Assembly: GCA_015520115.1 (NCBI GenBank)
Contig: WAQS01000212.1
Coordinates: 1 to 10,552, forward strand
Source of the DNA: Ferroglobus sp.
GTDB taxonomy: Archaea; Halobacteriota; Archaeoglobi; Archaeoglobales; Archaeoglobaceae
Direction of reading: 5' to 3'
DNA length: 10,552 nt
In this document: piece by piece, positions 1 through 6,589 of the stretch
Layout: every line of letters starts with the position of its first letter
Numbering within the stretch: the first letter of the stretch is position 1
Notes under the pieces: generated by a model
Database searches by the model: none
Seen by the model: only the letters and a program-made list of their open reading frames with translations
What the model was told of the DNA's origin: nothing
Program-made: the position numbers and the translations under genes

Positions 1-1040
1 ATGTCTATCAATCCCTCTTTTAACGCCCTCTTATAATGGCTCCTTGAAGCTGGAATGACTATCACCCTAACCCCTTCAGCTATTTTCTCTCCTTCGAGAA
101 TCTCCGCGGCGATCTTCAAATCTTCGTACCTTCCGTTCGTGCAGGAGCCTATGAAAATCTGATCAACTTTAACTCCTTCCACCTCGCTCACCGGCTTAAC
201 GTTATCGACGCTGTGAGGACAAGCCACTTGCGGCTCCAAATTGCTGACATCAAGATTTATCTCCTTCCAGTAGGCATCCTCATCGCTGTATAGCCACTCC
301 GGAATTTCGTAGTCAACGCCTATGCTCTTTAGATAATCTTTCGTAACCTTGTCTGGAGGGATAATCCCAGTTTTCCCTCCCATTTCTATCGCCATGTTCG
401 TCATCGTCAGTCTTTCCGACATCTCCATCTTCTCTATCGTATCTCCAACGAATTCGCAGGCTTTGTAGTTTGCTCCGTTCGCTCCGACAATCCCGATAAT
501 CTTCAGAATTATATCCTTGCTGTAAACTCTCCTTGGCAGCTTACCGTTTATCTCGAATTTTATTGTTTCGGGAACCTTAAACCAGAGCTTCCCCAAGGCA
601 AAGACAGCTCCCATATCTGTGGAGCCTATTCCGGTAGCGAAAGCTCCAACAGCTCCGTACATGCATGTGTGCGAATCAGCACCCACTGCAAGCATCCCCG
701 GAAGAACATGCCCCTTCTCAACCATAATCTGGTGAGCTATTCCCTCTCCGACATCGTAAAGGAGAATTCCTTGCTCTTCGGCAAATTTCCTCAGCATTTT
801 ATGATTTTCCGCAGCAGCTACACTATCAGCTGGAGCCTGATGATCGAAGGCTATAACGATCTTTTTAGGATCCCAGACTTTGGCATTTTCTCCAGCAATC
901 TCTTTAAAAGCTTTTATCGCCAACGGCCCGGTTATATCGTGAATCATCGCAACATCTACATTGGCTAAAACGAAATCTCCGGCTTTAACATCTTTTCCGC
1001 TTTTTTCACTGAAAATCTTCTCGGATATCGTTTTACCCAT
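1..1040 (-). CDS. leuC: 3-isopropylmalate dehydratase large subunit (LeuC/HacA type), 3' end outside window
   Basis: This is the catalytic large subunit of an aconitase-family hydro-lyase, which isomerises 2-isopropylmalate to 3-isopropylmalate in leucine synthesis with a separate small subunit and a 4Fe-4S cluster. I translated 346 codons from ATG 1040; the frame is open to the window edge. Family signatures are DHQAP (66-70), GADSHTC (120-126), [14 protein letters not shown] (213-226) and GSCTNGR (298-304), whose C300 is the first cluster ligand. The CxxC pair with the other two ligands would lie beyond the edge, as would about 70 residues of a usual protein of about 420. The start is 24 bases after the JAMM stop and has no clear ribosome binding site. 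The large subunit alone cannot separate LeuC from homoaconitase (HacA); I prefer LeuC because this lineage is not expected to make coenzyme B. Confidence 0.93.
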   Translation of the reverse strand, partial: MGKTISEKIFSEKSGKDVKAGDFVLANVDVAMIHDITGPLAIKAFKEIAGENAKVWDPKKIVIAFDHQAPADSVAAAENHKMLRKFAEEQGILLYDVGEGIAHQIMVEKGHVLPGMLAVGADSHTCMYGAVGAFATGIGSTDMGAVFALGKLWFKVPETIKFEINGKLPRRVYSKDIILKIIGIVGANGANYKACEFVGDTIEKMEMSERLTMTNMAIEMGGKTGIIPPDKVTKDYLKSIGVDYEIPEWLYSDEDAYWKEINLDVSNLEPQVACPHSVDNVKPVSEVEGVKVDQIFIGSCTNGRYEDLKIAAEILEGEKIAEGVRVIVIPASRSHYKRALKEGLID

Positions 1041-1064
1041 GGGTTGAAAAGTTTGTTCGAAGAA

Positions 1065-1460
1065 TTAAAATTTTACTACAATTTCGATCTCGTTGATATC
1101 ATCCTCAAGAACGAAAGCCTTCATCTCATCCCTCGATACGATCACCCAAACCCCGGGAAAGAGTTTCATTCCGGCAAGATCCTTGGCTGAGGGATAGGCT
1201 TTCCAAAATGGATGAGTGTGCCAAACTCCAATCACTTCTTTTTCTTTTCTCTCCGCATACTCGAAAACTTTTAAACTTTCAGCCGGATCGAGTTCAAACT
1301 CGCTAACAGAAGCTTTTACATTCCTAATCTCGAAAATTTCGTCGGCAAAGAAATTTTCCTTCTTCCTTCCGACAAGAAGTCCGCATCTCTCCTCTTCCTT
1401 TCCTTTTGGCTTCACCGAGTTTAAAAAGTCGTAAACATTCTTTGTCATTATCAGTTTCAA
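1065..1460 (-). CDS. JAMM/MPN+ domain metalloprotease-like protein
   Basis: This small single-domain JAMM (Mov34/MPN+) protein is predicted to be a zinc-dependent isopeptidase. Archaeal members of the family remove ubiquitin-like SAMP modifiers from proteins or trim sulphur carriers. Counted from TTG 1460 (131 residues) the full catalytic set is visible: E24 in the ERCGLLVG segment, then H81-T-H83, S91 and D94, which fits the H-x-H-x7-S-x2-D signature exactly. The frame is open upstream to 1532, but that would overlap the zinc-finger gene by 76 bases. TTG 1460 is preferred because it overlaps that gene's stop as TTGA and has GGAGA 8 bases upstream; ATG 1448 is the alternative. The substrate cannot be read from the sequence. 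It is probably co-transcribed with the zinc-finger gene and leuC. Confidence 0.85.
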   Translation of the reverse strand: MKLIMTKNVYDFLNSVKPKGKEEERCGLLVGRKKENFFADEIFEIRNVKASVSEFELDPAESLKVFEYAERKEKEVIGVWHTHPFWKAYPSAKDLAGMKLFPGVWVIVSRDEMKAFVLEDDINEIEIVVKF

Positions 1461-1654
1461 AGGAGTACTCTCCTTTCCCTTCCTATCTGCTCCTGCCTTC
1501 TCATCCATTCGGCTTTCCACTTCTGGTAGCACGCTTGGCTACAAAAGCTTCTTGGTTTGTTGTTGCAGCAGGTTTTAACTATCACAGCCTCTCTTATTAT
1601 CTTGCCGCAGACGAAACACCTTTCTCCGGCTTTAGCTTTGATTTCCATCGGCAT
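1457..1654 (-). CDS. TRASH-type zinc/metal-binding mini-protein
   Basis: This protein of 65 residues has one treble-clef-like cysteine cluster. C13-x2-C16, then 21 residues, then the FCSQAC segment with C38-x3-C42 fits the TRASH pattern (C-x2-C, about 19-22 residues, C-x3-C), a domain proposed to bind and sense metals in archaea. An extra CC pair (29-30) lies between the ligands. The C-terminal third is rich in Lys, Arg and Glu (helical, probably solvent exposed or nucleic-acid contacting). Two in-frame ATGs (1654 and 1648) are possible; neither has a strong ribosome binding site. The gene starts 10 bases after the antiporter stop and ends inside the JAMM start, so it sits within an operon. 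It could be a metal chaperone, a small regulator or a partner of the JAMM protein; nothing here decides. Confidence 0.75.
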   Translation of the reverse strand: MPMEIKAKAGERCFVCGKIIREAVIVKTCCNNKPRSFCSQACYQKWKAEWMRRQEQIGRERRVLL

Positions 1655-1664
1655 ACACTTTTCT

Positions 1665-2765
1665 TTAACGCTGTGAAGTTATAAGCTTAACGCTCCTCTC
1701 AAGCTTCGATATTATCTCGTAAGAGTGCTTGGCCATAAATGCTCCGAATATCGACGTTACGAGGACTACCAAAGCGATGGTGCTCATCATTTCGCCACTT
1801 CCGTAAGCGTAAGCTAAGAAAATTGAGAATTCCCCTCTCGCTATCGTATCGAAACCGATTTCCAGTCCGGATCTTACCGACTTGTGAGATGAGATGCCGA
1901 TTAATATCCCGGAAATTATCTTCCCCATCACCGCTATTAAAATAAAAACGATCGCAGCCGTCAAATTTACCGCCTTTACCTCAACGCTCGCTCCGAAGAA
2001 GAAAAAGAAGAGCACTATAAAAACGTCTTTAAAGGGAGTAACGAACCTCTCTATCTCTCTTATTCCAGAAAGAGCAGCTCCGAGCATTATAGCCACGAAA
2101 CCTTCTGGAATTCCGAGAATCTCTGAAAATGTTATTGAAGCGGTTGCAATCGAGAACGAAATCAGGAGAGGAACCTCATCTTCCCGAGAAAAGAGGGGTT
2201 TGAAGTTGTGGGAAACCTTGTAAAGCAAATATATGGCGAGAGTAAAAGCTGAAATTTTCGCCAAGAAAAACGGGAGCTGATTGACTTCGGCTGAGCTGAA
2301 TATCAAGATGAGTACTAAAATTATATCCTCGAAAACCATTAACCAGACTATAGTTTCAGCTTCCTTGAAAATCAGCTTTCTGAATTCTATCAAAGAGTGA
2401 AGAACAATGGCGGAGCTGCTGATGTATATCGCTGAGGCGAGAATAAAAGATTCGTAGTAGGAAAATCCGAGTGAAATCGATACGATAAACGCTAACGAGA
2501 AATTTGTAACTAAGTCGAAGATACCGCTGATGAAAACGTTCTTCGAGAGCTTTTCGAAGTTTATGTGGAGACCTATGTAGAAGAGAAGGAAGAGTATTCC
2601 AACTTTTGTGATGAACTCAACAACCTCATCAACCTCAAAAATTCCGAACCCGGATTTTCCCAGAATTAATCCGGCTACGATGTATAGAGGAATCGAGGGT
2701 ATCAGATATCTCCTTGAGAGCAGAGCTAAAACGGAGCATATAAAGGCAGCTACCGCTATTTCCAT
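1665..2765 (-). CDS. CPA2-family cation/proton antiporter, KhtU/KefB-like membrane subunit
   Basis: This is an integral membrane antiporter of the monovalent cation:proton antiporter-2 family (Pfam Na_H_Exchanger), likely exchanging K+ or Na+ for H+. All 366 residues are hydrophobic transmembrane sequence with short loops, about 11-13 helices, and there is no C-terminal RCK domain. Diagnostic segments are PLYIVAGLILG (26-36), the SSSAIV segment (116-121), the acidic pair E146-D147 in VFEDI, the Phe-rich FFFFFFGASVEV (253-264) and RGEFSIF (310-316). ATG 2765 follows the stop of the preceding RCK_C gene with no gap, as expected for subunits made together; AGGGATC gives a modest ribosome binding site. 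The partner gene argues for a KhtT/KhtU-type K+/H+ system. Ion specificity is inference. Confidence 0.9.
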   Translation of the reverse strand: MEIAVAAFICSVLALLSRRYLIPSIPLYIVAGLILGKSGFGIFEVDEVVEFITKVGILFLLFYIGLHINFEKLSKNVFISGIFDLVTNFSLAFIVSISLGFSYYESFILASAIYISSSAIVLHSLIEFRKLIFKEAETIVWLMVFEDIILVLILIFSSAEVNQLPFFLAKISAFTLAIYLLYKVSHNFKPLFSREDEVPLLISFSIATASITFSEILGIPEGFVAIMLGAALSGIREIERFVTPFKDVFIVLFFFFFGASVEVKAVNLTAAIVFILIAVMGKIISGILIGISSHKSVRSGLEIGFDTIARGEFSIFLAYAYGSGEMMSTIALVVLVTSIFGAFMAKHSYEIISKLERSVKLITSQR

Positions 2766-3239
2766 TCAGATCCCTAAGATTTCCCTTTCGAACTTTTTAA
2801 CCTGTTCGCTTTCGCCTATAACAAGTAAAACGTCTCCCTCTCTTATCACGAAATCGGGCGTGGGGTTTACGGTAGTCTTCCCTTCCCTTGAGACCGCTAT
2901 TACTGTAACACCAGTCCTCTTTCTAATTGCAAGATCTTTTATGGATTTCCCGGAAACTTTCTTTGTAGCGACGTATTTGTGTATGTTTAGCCTCAAATCT
3001 GCCATAGCCGATATTTCGAAGCCTTCTCTCTCCGTTTGCAGTATAGCTCCGGAAAGAATGTTTCCGAGCTTTATCGCCTCGGAGTGACTCAATTCTATAA
3101 CGCAGGGTTTTGCACAGCCCTTTTCGAGTATGTATATCTGTACTCTCCCGGTTTCCAAAAAGAAAACCGCTATTTTATTTCCATTTTCCGTTTCAAGCTC
3201 GTATTTCGTACCTATCCCCGAAAGATCAATCGGTCTCAT
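2766..3239 (-). CDS. KhtT-like RCK_C (TrkA-C) regulatory subunit of the antiporter
   Basis: This cytoplasmic protein of 157 residues is made of a small N-terminal domain (1-75) and a TrkA_C/RCK_C domain (about 80-157). The N-terminal DLSGIGTKYELETENG and later GRVQIYIL resemble the opening domain of Bacillus KhtT and AmhM, which gate a CPA2 K+/H+ antiporter; the C-terminal GVTVIAVSREG and FVIREGDVLLVIGE (130-143) are typical of RCK_C. In KhtT this domain binds cyclic di-AMP. Whether this copy does is inference. A C42-x3-C46 pair is present in the N-terminal domain. ATG 3239 has AGGAAAG about 6 bases upstream, and the gene ends directly against the antiporter start. A weak TATA-like AGATAAAG about 30 bases upstream may give it its own promoter. 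Confidence 0.88.
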   Translation of the reverse strand: MRPIDLSGIGTKYELETENGNKIAVFFLETGRVQIYILEKGCAKPCVIELSHSEAIKLGNILSGAILQTEREGFEISAMADLRLNIHKYVATKKVSGKSIKDLAIRKRTGVTVIAVSREGKTTVNPTPDFVIREGDVLLVIGESEQVKKFEREILGI

Positions 3240-3279
3240 TCTAACTTTCCTGGGTTTTACAACTTTATCTCTTTTTCGA

Positions 3280-3525
3280 TCAGATTTTTCTGAGCTTTTC
3301 GAATTTTTCTAAGAATTTCTCACCGGCTTCAGTTGTTTTGTAAACCTTTTTTCCGTCAATATCCTCTATTTTGAGCAATCCCAATTCCTCTAATTGTGTG
3401 AGATACTTTTCGGCAACCTTAAAATTTAAGTTTGTTTGATAGACTATCCTCGTCTTATTTGTTCCAGATAATGTCGTTCTCAAAATTTCCACAATTATTT
3501 CAAGCTTGCTTCTTTTTCTCACCAT
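3280..3525 (-). CDS. Small archaeal winged-helix protein (HTH_45-like)
   Basis: This protein of 81 residues is almost entirely one winged helix-turn-helix. The opening RKRSKLEIIVEIL, then TNKTRIVYQTNLNFKVAEKYL (22-42, recognition helix region), LEELGLL (45-51) and the wing DIDGKKVYKTTEAGEKFL are the standard pattern of the archaeal HTH_45 (PF14947) family of DNA-binding regulators. ATG 3525 is chosen over an open frame back to 3624 because AAGGTG lies 8 bases upstream and the domain begins at once; the longer version would overlap the upstream gene by 125 bases. The chosen start still overlaps the end of the DUF5305 gene by 26 bases, so the two are probably co-transcribed. Its target is unknown; candidates are the surface genes upstream or the antiporter genes 40 bases downstream. 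Confidence 0.85.
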   Translation of the reverse strand: MVRKRSKLEIIVEILRTTLSGTNKTRIVYQTNLNFKVAEKYLTQLEELGLLKIEDIDGKKVYKTTEAGEKFLEKFEKLRKI

Positions 3526-4507
3526 ATTCAACACCTTCTTTCCTAACAGCAAAGAGATGACCGTCATGTAACACGCAATAAACGTCGTGTGTTTCAAAAA
3601 TAGGTCTTTCAAGTTCATAGGCAAGCTTTCCGAGATCTTCGAGACTATCCAGCATTATTATATCACTATAGCTTGGTAGTCTGCTTACTCCAACAATCAG
3701 CGAGCTGTATTTTCTTCTGAAACTCTTTACGTCTTTTTTCTTCTTTAGCAAAAGTAACAGCTTTTTTATGGACTCTCTCTCATTTAGAACAACACCAACT
3801 ACCACGCATGCAATCGAGATGAAGAGAGGCAGTTTCAGCTTGCTTGACTTGATTGAGAAATTTCCGAACTCTATTGTCCTGTCCTTTTCGACTTTTTTCG
3901 TAATTTTTTCTGTTTTCCTGAACTCCAGGTTTTCGAAAAACAGGGAATTTCCGAGCTTAATTCTCGCCTCGTGCTGATAAATTCTTTTGTATCCCTTCTT
4001 TGAAACCACTTCTATATTGGCGAGAAAAACCAAGTACATTCCGGTGTACATTACCCCAGTTTCACTCTGAATTTTGTCTCCTATCTCCTCCACAAAATTT
4101 AGCTCTATATCAATTCGCTTTTTTTCATTTCTTTCAGCCACCCCAGTCGTTTCGTACGGCAGGGTTTTTCTCCATTTTGACGATTCTTTCAAAGAAATGG
4201 GCTCAAGATACGATTTGACAGAGTAAGTGGCTGTACAATCCTCGCAAAACGTTTCAATATTGTAATCGATCCAAAAATCCTCTATCAACGTTGTGAAAAA
4301 CGGGTCTCTTTCATCTATCAGCTCTTTTTTACCGAACAAAACAGTGGGCGACTTAATCTTTGCATGAGGTGAAAATTTGCTAATTACCTTGAGAGTTTCA
4401 ATTTCTTCCTCAATTATCTTTCCCTCCTCCCAAATGCTTCCAAGAAAAATTACAAGGGTTACGAGCAATGCAAAGAGTGTAAAGTCTACCATCAGTTTTC
4501 TCTTCAT
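3500..4507 (-). CDS. DUF5305-type bitopic membrane protein
   Basis: I recognise the layout of DUF5305 (PF17231), an archaeal family of unknown function often found near S26 signal peptidases. Counted from ATG 4507 (335 residues) there is a helix at about 9-25, a beta-rich extracytoplasmic domain (26-225), a second helix (226-242), a very basic stretch (RESIKKLLLLLKKKK) and a cytoplasmic tail (about 263-322) containing SSLIVGVSRLPS and LDSLEDLGKLAYELERP, which is the most family-like part. A C88-x2-C91 pair in the outer domain could form a disulfide or bind metal. The frame has an earlier ATG at 4519, but a TATA-like element at 4527-4540 would place transcription start near 4505-4512, so 4507 is favoured as a leaderless start. 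I infer an assembly or accessory role for the secretion module. Not a pseudogene: the frame is intact. Confidence 0.8.
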   Translation of the reverse strand: MKRKLMVDFTLFALLVTLVIFLGSIWEEGKIIEEEIETLKVISKFSPHAKIKSPTVLFGKKELIDERDPFFTTLIEDFWIDYNIETFCEDCTATYSVKSYLEPISLKESSKWRKTLPYETTGVAERNEKKRIDIELNFVEEIGDKIQSETGVMYTGMYLVFLANIEVVSKKGYKRIYQHEARIKLGNSLFFENLEFRKTEKITKKVEKDRTIEFGNFSIKSSKLKLPLFISIACVVVGVVLNERESIKKLLLLLKKKKDVKSFRRKYSSLIVGVSRLPSYSDIIMLDSLEDLGKLAYELERPIFETHDVYCVLHDGHLFAVRKEGVEYGEKKKQA

Positions 4508-4520
4508 CTTGATATACATT

Positions 4521-4542
4521 AAGTACTTATAAATATATAAGT
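4521..4542 (-). promoter_or_regulatory. TATA-like promoter with embedded inverted repeat
   Basis: On the minus strand the region reads ACTTATATATTTATAAGT, an AT-rich TATA-like box that is also an inverted repeat (7-bp arms ACTTATA and TATAAGT, 4-base spacer, 4525-4542). It overlaps a palindrome AAGTACTT at 4521-4528. Archaeal transcription usually starts 22-27 bases from the box centre, which points to the ATG at 4507. This would make the DUF5305 and small winged-helix genes a separate unit from the genes upstream. Confidence 0.55.
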
Positions 4543-4582
4543 GTAAGGAAAGATAGTTTCTGAAAATAGTTATGTGGTTTTA

Positions 4583-5062
4583 TCAGTCTTTTTCATCTTT
4601 TTTATGTTCATGAACGATATTAATCTTTATCGGATCTGTGGGTAGGATAGCGTAGCCATCTTCCCACAACGCCAGGAATTCTACGATTATCTCCCCATCC
4701 TCTGCGTGGGCATTTACCTTAAACCCAAGATAATACTCCGAAGAGGATTGAGGCTCAAGAACGAGTTTGCTTCCACCGATAACCTTGAAGCCGTTTCCGC
4801 TTAAAACTTTAACATCAAGGACGCGTATAGAGATCGTTTTATTCATTAGATTCTTAAATTCTGCAATTTTAATAACACTCCAGTGCCTCTCTCTTAGTTC
4901 AATGGTTTCTCTCACCTCGTGAGCGATTAGTGCTTCCTCCCTCTCGACAACTTCTATTTTGACATTCCTCTTGGAATCCACACACGAACTTTTTTCCAGC
5001 TCACTTTTTAATGGAGAAATCAGGAGTAATGCAAGGAGAATCAGTAAAAAAGCAGTTCTCAT
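4583..5062 (-). CDS. Small secreted protein, divergent relative of the DUF1102 subunits
   Basis: This exported protein of 159 residues has an N-terminal signal peptide (MRTAFLLILLALLLISPLKS). Right after it comes RNVKIEVVEREEALI (32-46), which matches the mature N-terminal strand of the three DUF1102 proteins upstream (R-x-V-x-I-x-V-V with L-I at the end). The rest is beta-rich but lacks the FD-[CK]-[MV]-F and CVG motifs of those paralogues. It has a single cysteine (C27) after the signal peptide and a charged C-terminus (HEHKKDEKD). Its ATG overlaps the signal peptidase stop as ATGA and has AGGTGAT (5069-5075) 6 bases upstream, so translation is coupled. I do not know its function; a minor subunit, cap or adaptor of the same assembly is plausible. 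Confidence 0.8.
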   Translation of the reverse strand: MRTAFLLILLALLLISPLKSELEKSSCVDSKRNVKIEVVEREEALIAHEVRETIELRERHWSVIKIAEFKNLMNKTISIRVLDVKVLSGNGFKVIGGSKLVLEPQSSSEYYLGFKVNAHAEDGEIIVEFLALWEDGYAILPTDPIKINIVHEHKKDEKD

Positions 5063-6075
5063 AACTGTATCACCTGCGGAACTCTGATTCTGTATCTCTC
5101 TTTAACTTCGGTAAGTTTGTATCCTATGTAGAGTAGTATTGCTAAGAGTGCAATTTCGGCAATGAGTATTAGATAAACGCTCAGATCTACAAGCGCTTTA
5201 ATGGCAAACAGGGGAAATACTGGCAGGATCTTTGCCACGTAGATTCTTTCGTAGAATATACTTGTCTCTTCTGGAGCGTTTATTTTCACAAAAACTATCT
5301 TCTTTTCTCCTGGCAGAAGCACAAAAACATCTTTTACCTCCGCTCTATCGCTTTTATCGACTACAGCATAGATGAGAGGGAATACCGTAGGATTTCGAAT
5401 TTCCACGTCTCTCAAAAAAGTTTCGCCGGGATAAACCCATCCGGGTTTTGCACTTCCAGCAAGAGTTGTGCCGTATTCAATGTCCACTTCCGATATCATC
5501 GTTGATAGCGTGATGGAAAACGTAATTAAGACGAAAACTGAAACTAACGTGTAAAGCTGCTGGTAACTTATTTTTACGAATCTTGCTTTTCTTCTTCTTT
5601 TAATGGCAAAAACGTCTTTCAAACCCACGATCAAGAAAAATATCAGTGTAAAATACTTGTTTTCGATTAAAACGTTTGAAATTTGTTCGATTTTATCTCC
5701 GACACCCGGAATTTTCAACGGCTTTTCGTTAATCGTTACAACTTTTCCAGCTATTTTTTCGTGTTTAACCGGTGGAACACCTTCCAGCTGATCCGTCACT
5801 ATGTTGTTGTCACCCTTAGTCAAGAAACCATCCTGAGTTTTCGCAAATATTCTGTGGCATATCCACTTCTCCCCGTTGTGAAAAACGATTATGTCTCCGA
5901 TGTTGTAATTACGAGCAAACGGATTTAGCAGTATTAAATCGTTCTTATTCAGTGTGGGTTGCATGCTGTTCGATGTTATGTATGATAAGAACACGGGTCT
6001 TTCGAGTATAGCTCCGACTACAGAGAAAACGGCAAAAATCATTAGCAAAACCATGACGATCTCCTTAACAGCCAA
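5059..6075 (-). CDS. SipW-like (S26B) signal peptidase with C-terminal membrane extension
   Basis: This is an ER/archaeal-type signal peptidase I, which cleaves signal peptides outside the membrane with a Ser-His pair. Residues from TTG 6075: helix 4-21; catalytic S37 in SNSMQPTL; H74 in WICHRI in place of the bacterial lysine; and the KGDNN segment (87-91) with D89 and D95. The enzyme domain ends near 135. After it come a helix at 141-157, a KRRRK stop, a helix at 174-194, an extracytoplasmic beta-like domain (195-288, YGTTLAGSAKPGWVYPGE and LLPGEKKIVFVKI) and a hydrophobic stretch (289-319). At 338 residues it is far longer than a minimal archaeal peptidase. TTG 6075 has GGGGTG 5 bases upstream; ATG 6054 with GGAGATC upstream is the alternative. 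Flanked by its probable substrates, it is likely a dedicated processor for them. Confidence 0.92.
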   Translation of the reverse strand: MAVKEIVMVLLMIFAVFSVVGAILERPVFLSYITSNSMQPTLNKNDLILLNPFARNYNIGDIIVFHNGEKWICHRIFAKTQDGFLTKGDNNIVTDQLEGVPPVKHEKIAGKVVTINEKPLKIPGVGDKIEQISNVLIENKYFTLIFFLIVGLKDVFAIKRRRKARFVKISYQQLYTLVSVFVLITFSITLSTMISEVDIEYGTTLAGSAKPGWVYPGETFLRDVEIRNPTVFPLIYAVVDKSDRAEVKDVFVLLPGEKKIVFVKINAPEETSIFYERIYVAKILPVFPLFAIKALVDLSVYLILIAEIALLAILLYIGYKLTEVKERYRIRVPQVIQL

Positions 6076-6087
6076 AATTCCACCCCA

Positions 6088-6585
6088 CTAAATTTTCACC
6101 TCTATCGTCGTTCCGGGTAGTTTATTGGTTGTATCTATCACTACTCCCACGCATGCCTCTTCTTTCCAGCTCAGCTTAAAGACGAGAACTTTTGTAGCGC
6201 GGTTTTGGTCGTTGTTTGAACTTTTTGGAGAATATAGAAGCAAGCTCTCGCTTGAAGACTCTATGGTGAAAATTACTGTTTGATTCGTCCAGAGGTTGTT
6301 TTTGATTTTAAAAACACAGTCGAATGCGTGTATTGTGTCTGGCGCTAATCCTTTACCACTTCCTGGGAAATTTGGGTTGTTTTCGCTGATTTCAATACGT
6401 AATTCACCGTCGTTATTAAAGTAGGAATACGGAGAGATCGGAATTATCTCTATAAGACTCGCATCTTCCGGAACAACGCTAATCGAGATTTTTCGCATTG
6501 CTTCGTATTCACCCCTCTCGCTGGAAATCGTCGCAATGGTAACGAGGATCGTTGCCAACATTACTACGATCAGCGAGACTCTCAT
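6088..6585 (-). CDS. DUF1102 family secreted protein, copy 3
   Basis: This exported protein of 165 residues belongs to the archaeal DUF1102 family, whose function is not established. A signal peptide (1-22) precedes the mature strand RKISISVVPEDASLI (31-45). Further family motifs are GKGLAPDTIHAFDCVFKIKN (77-96) and CVGVVIDT (145-152). C90 and C145 could form a disulfide, the same pair as in copy 1. The protein is beta-rich throughout, in line with a sandwich fold. The start ATG 6585 has GGGTGAG just upstream, overlapping the stop of copy 2 (gap 4 bases), and the signal peptidase begins 12 bases after its TAG stop. It is one of three tandem paralogues, so I infer a structural subunit of an extracellular polymer or coat. 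Confidence 0.88.
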   Translation of the reverse strand: MRVSLIVVMLATILVTIATISSERGEYEAMRKISISVVPEDASLIEIIPISPYSYFNNDGELRIEISENNPNFPGSGKGLAPDTIHAFDCVFKIKNNLWTNQTVIFTIESSSESLLLYSPKSSNNDQNRATKVLVFKLSWKEEACVGVVIDTTNKLPGTTIEVKI

Positions 6586-6589
6586 AATC

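Noticed and set aside
669..968. 99-residue open frame on the plus strand
   Set aside because: Antisense to the well-conserved dehydratase large subunit.
1065..1532. 155-residue version of the JAMM protein
   Set aside because: The extra N-terminus overlaps 76 bases of the zinc-finger gene, looks like out-of-frame charged sequence and precedes the first JAMM strand.
2608..3087. 159-residue open frame on the plus strand
   Set aside because: It lies antisense across the RCK_C and antiporter genes, both with clear family motifs. Its product is low-complexity Ser/Thr/Pro-rich sequence typical of a shadow frame.
3280..3624. 114-residue version of the small winged-helix protein
   Set aside because: It would overlap the DUF5305 gene by 125 bases; the ribosome binding site and domain start both point to ATG 3525.
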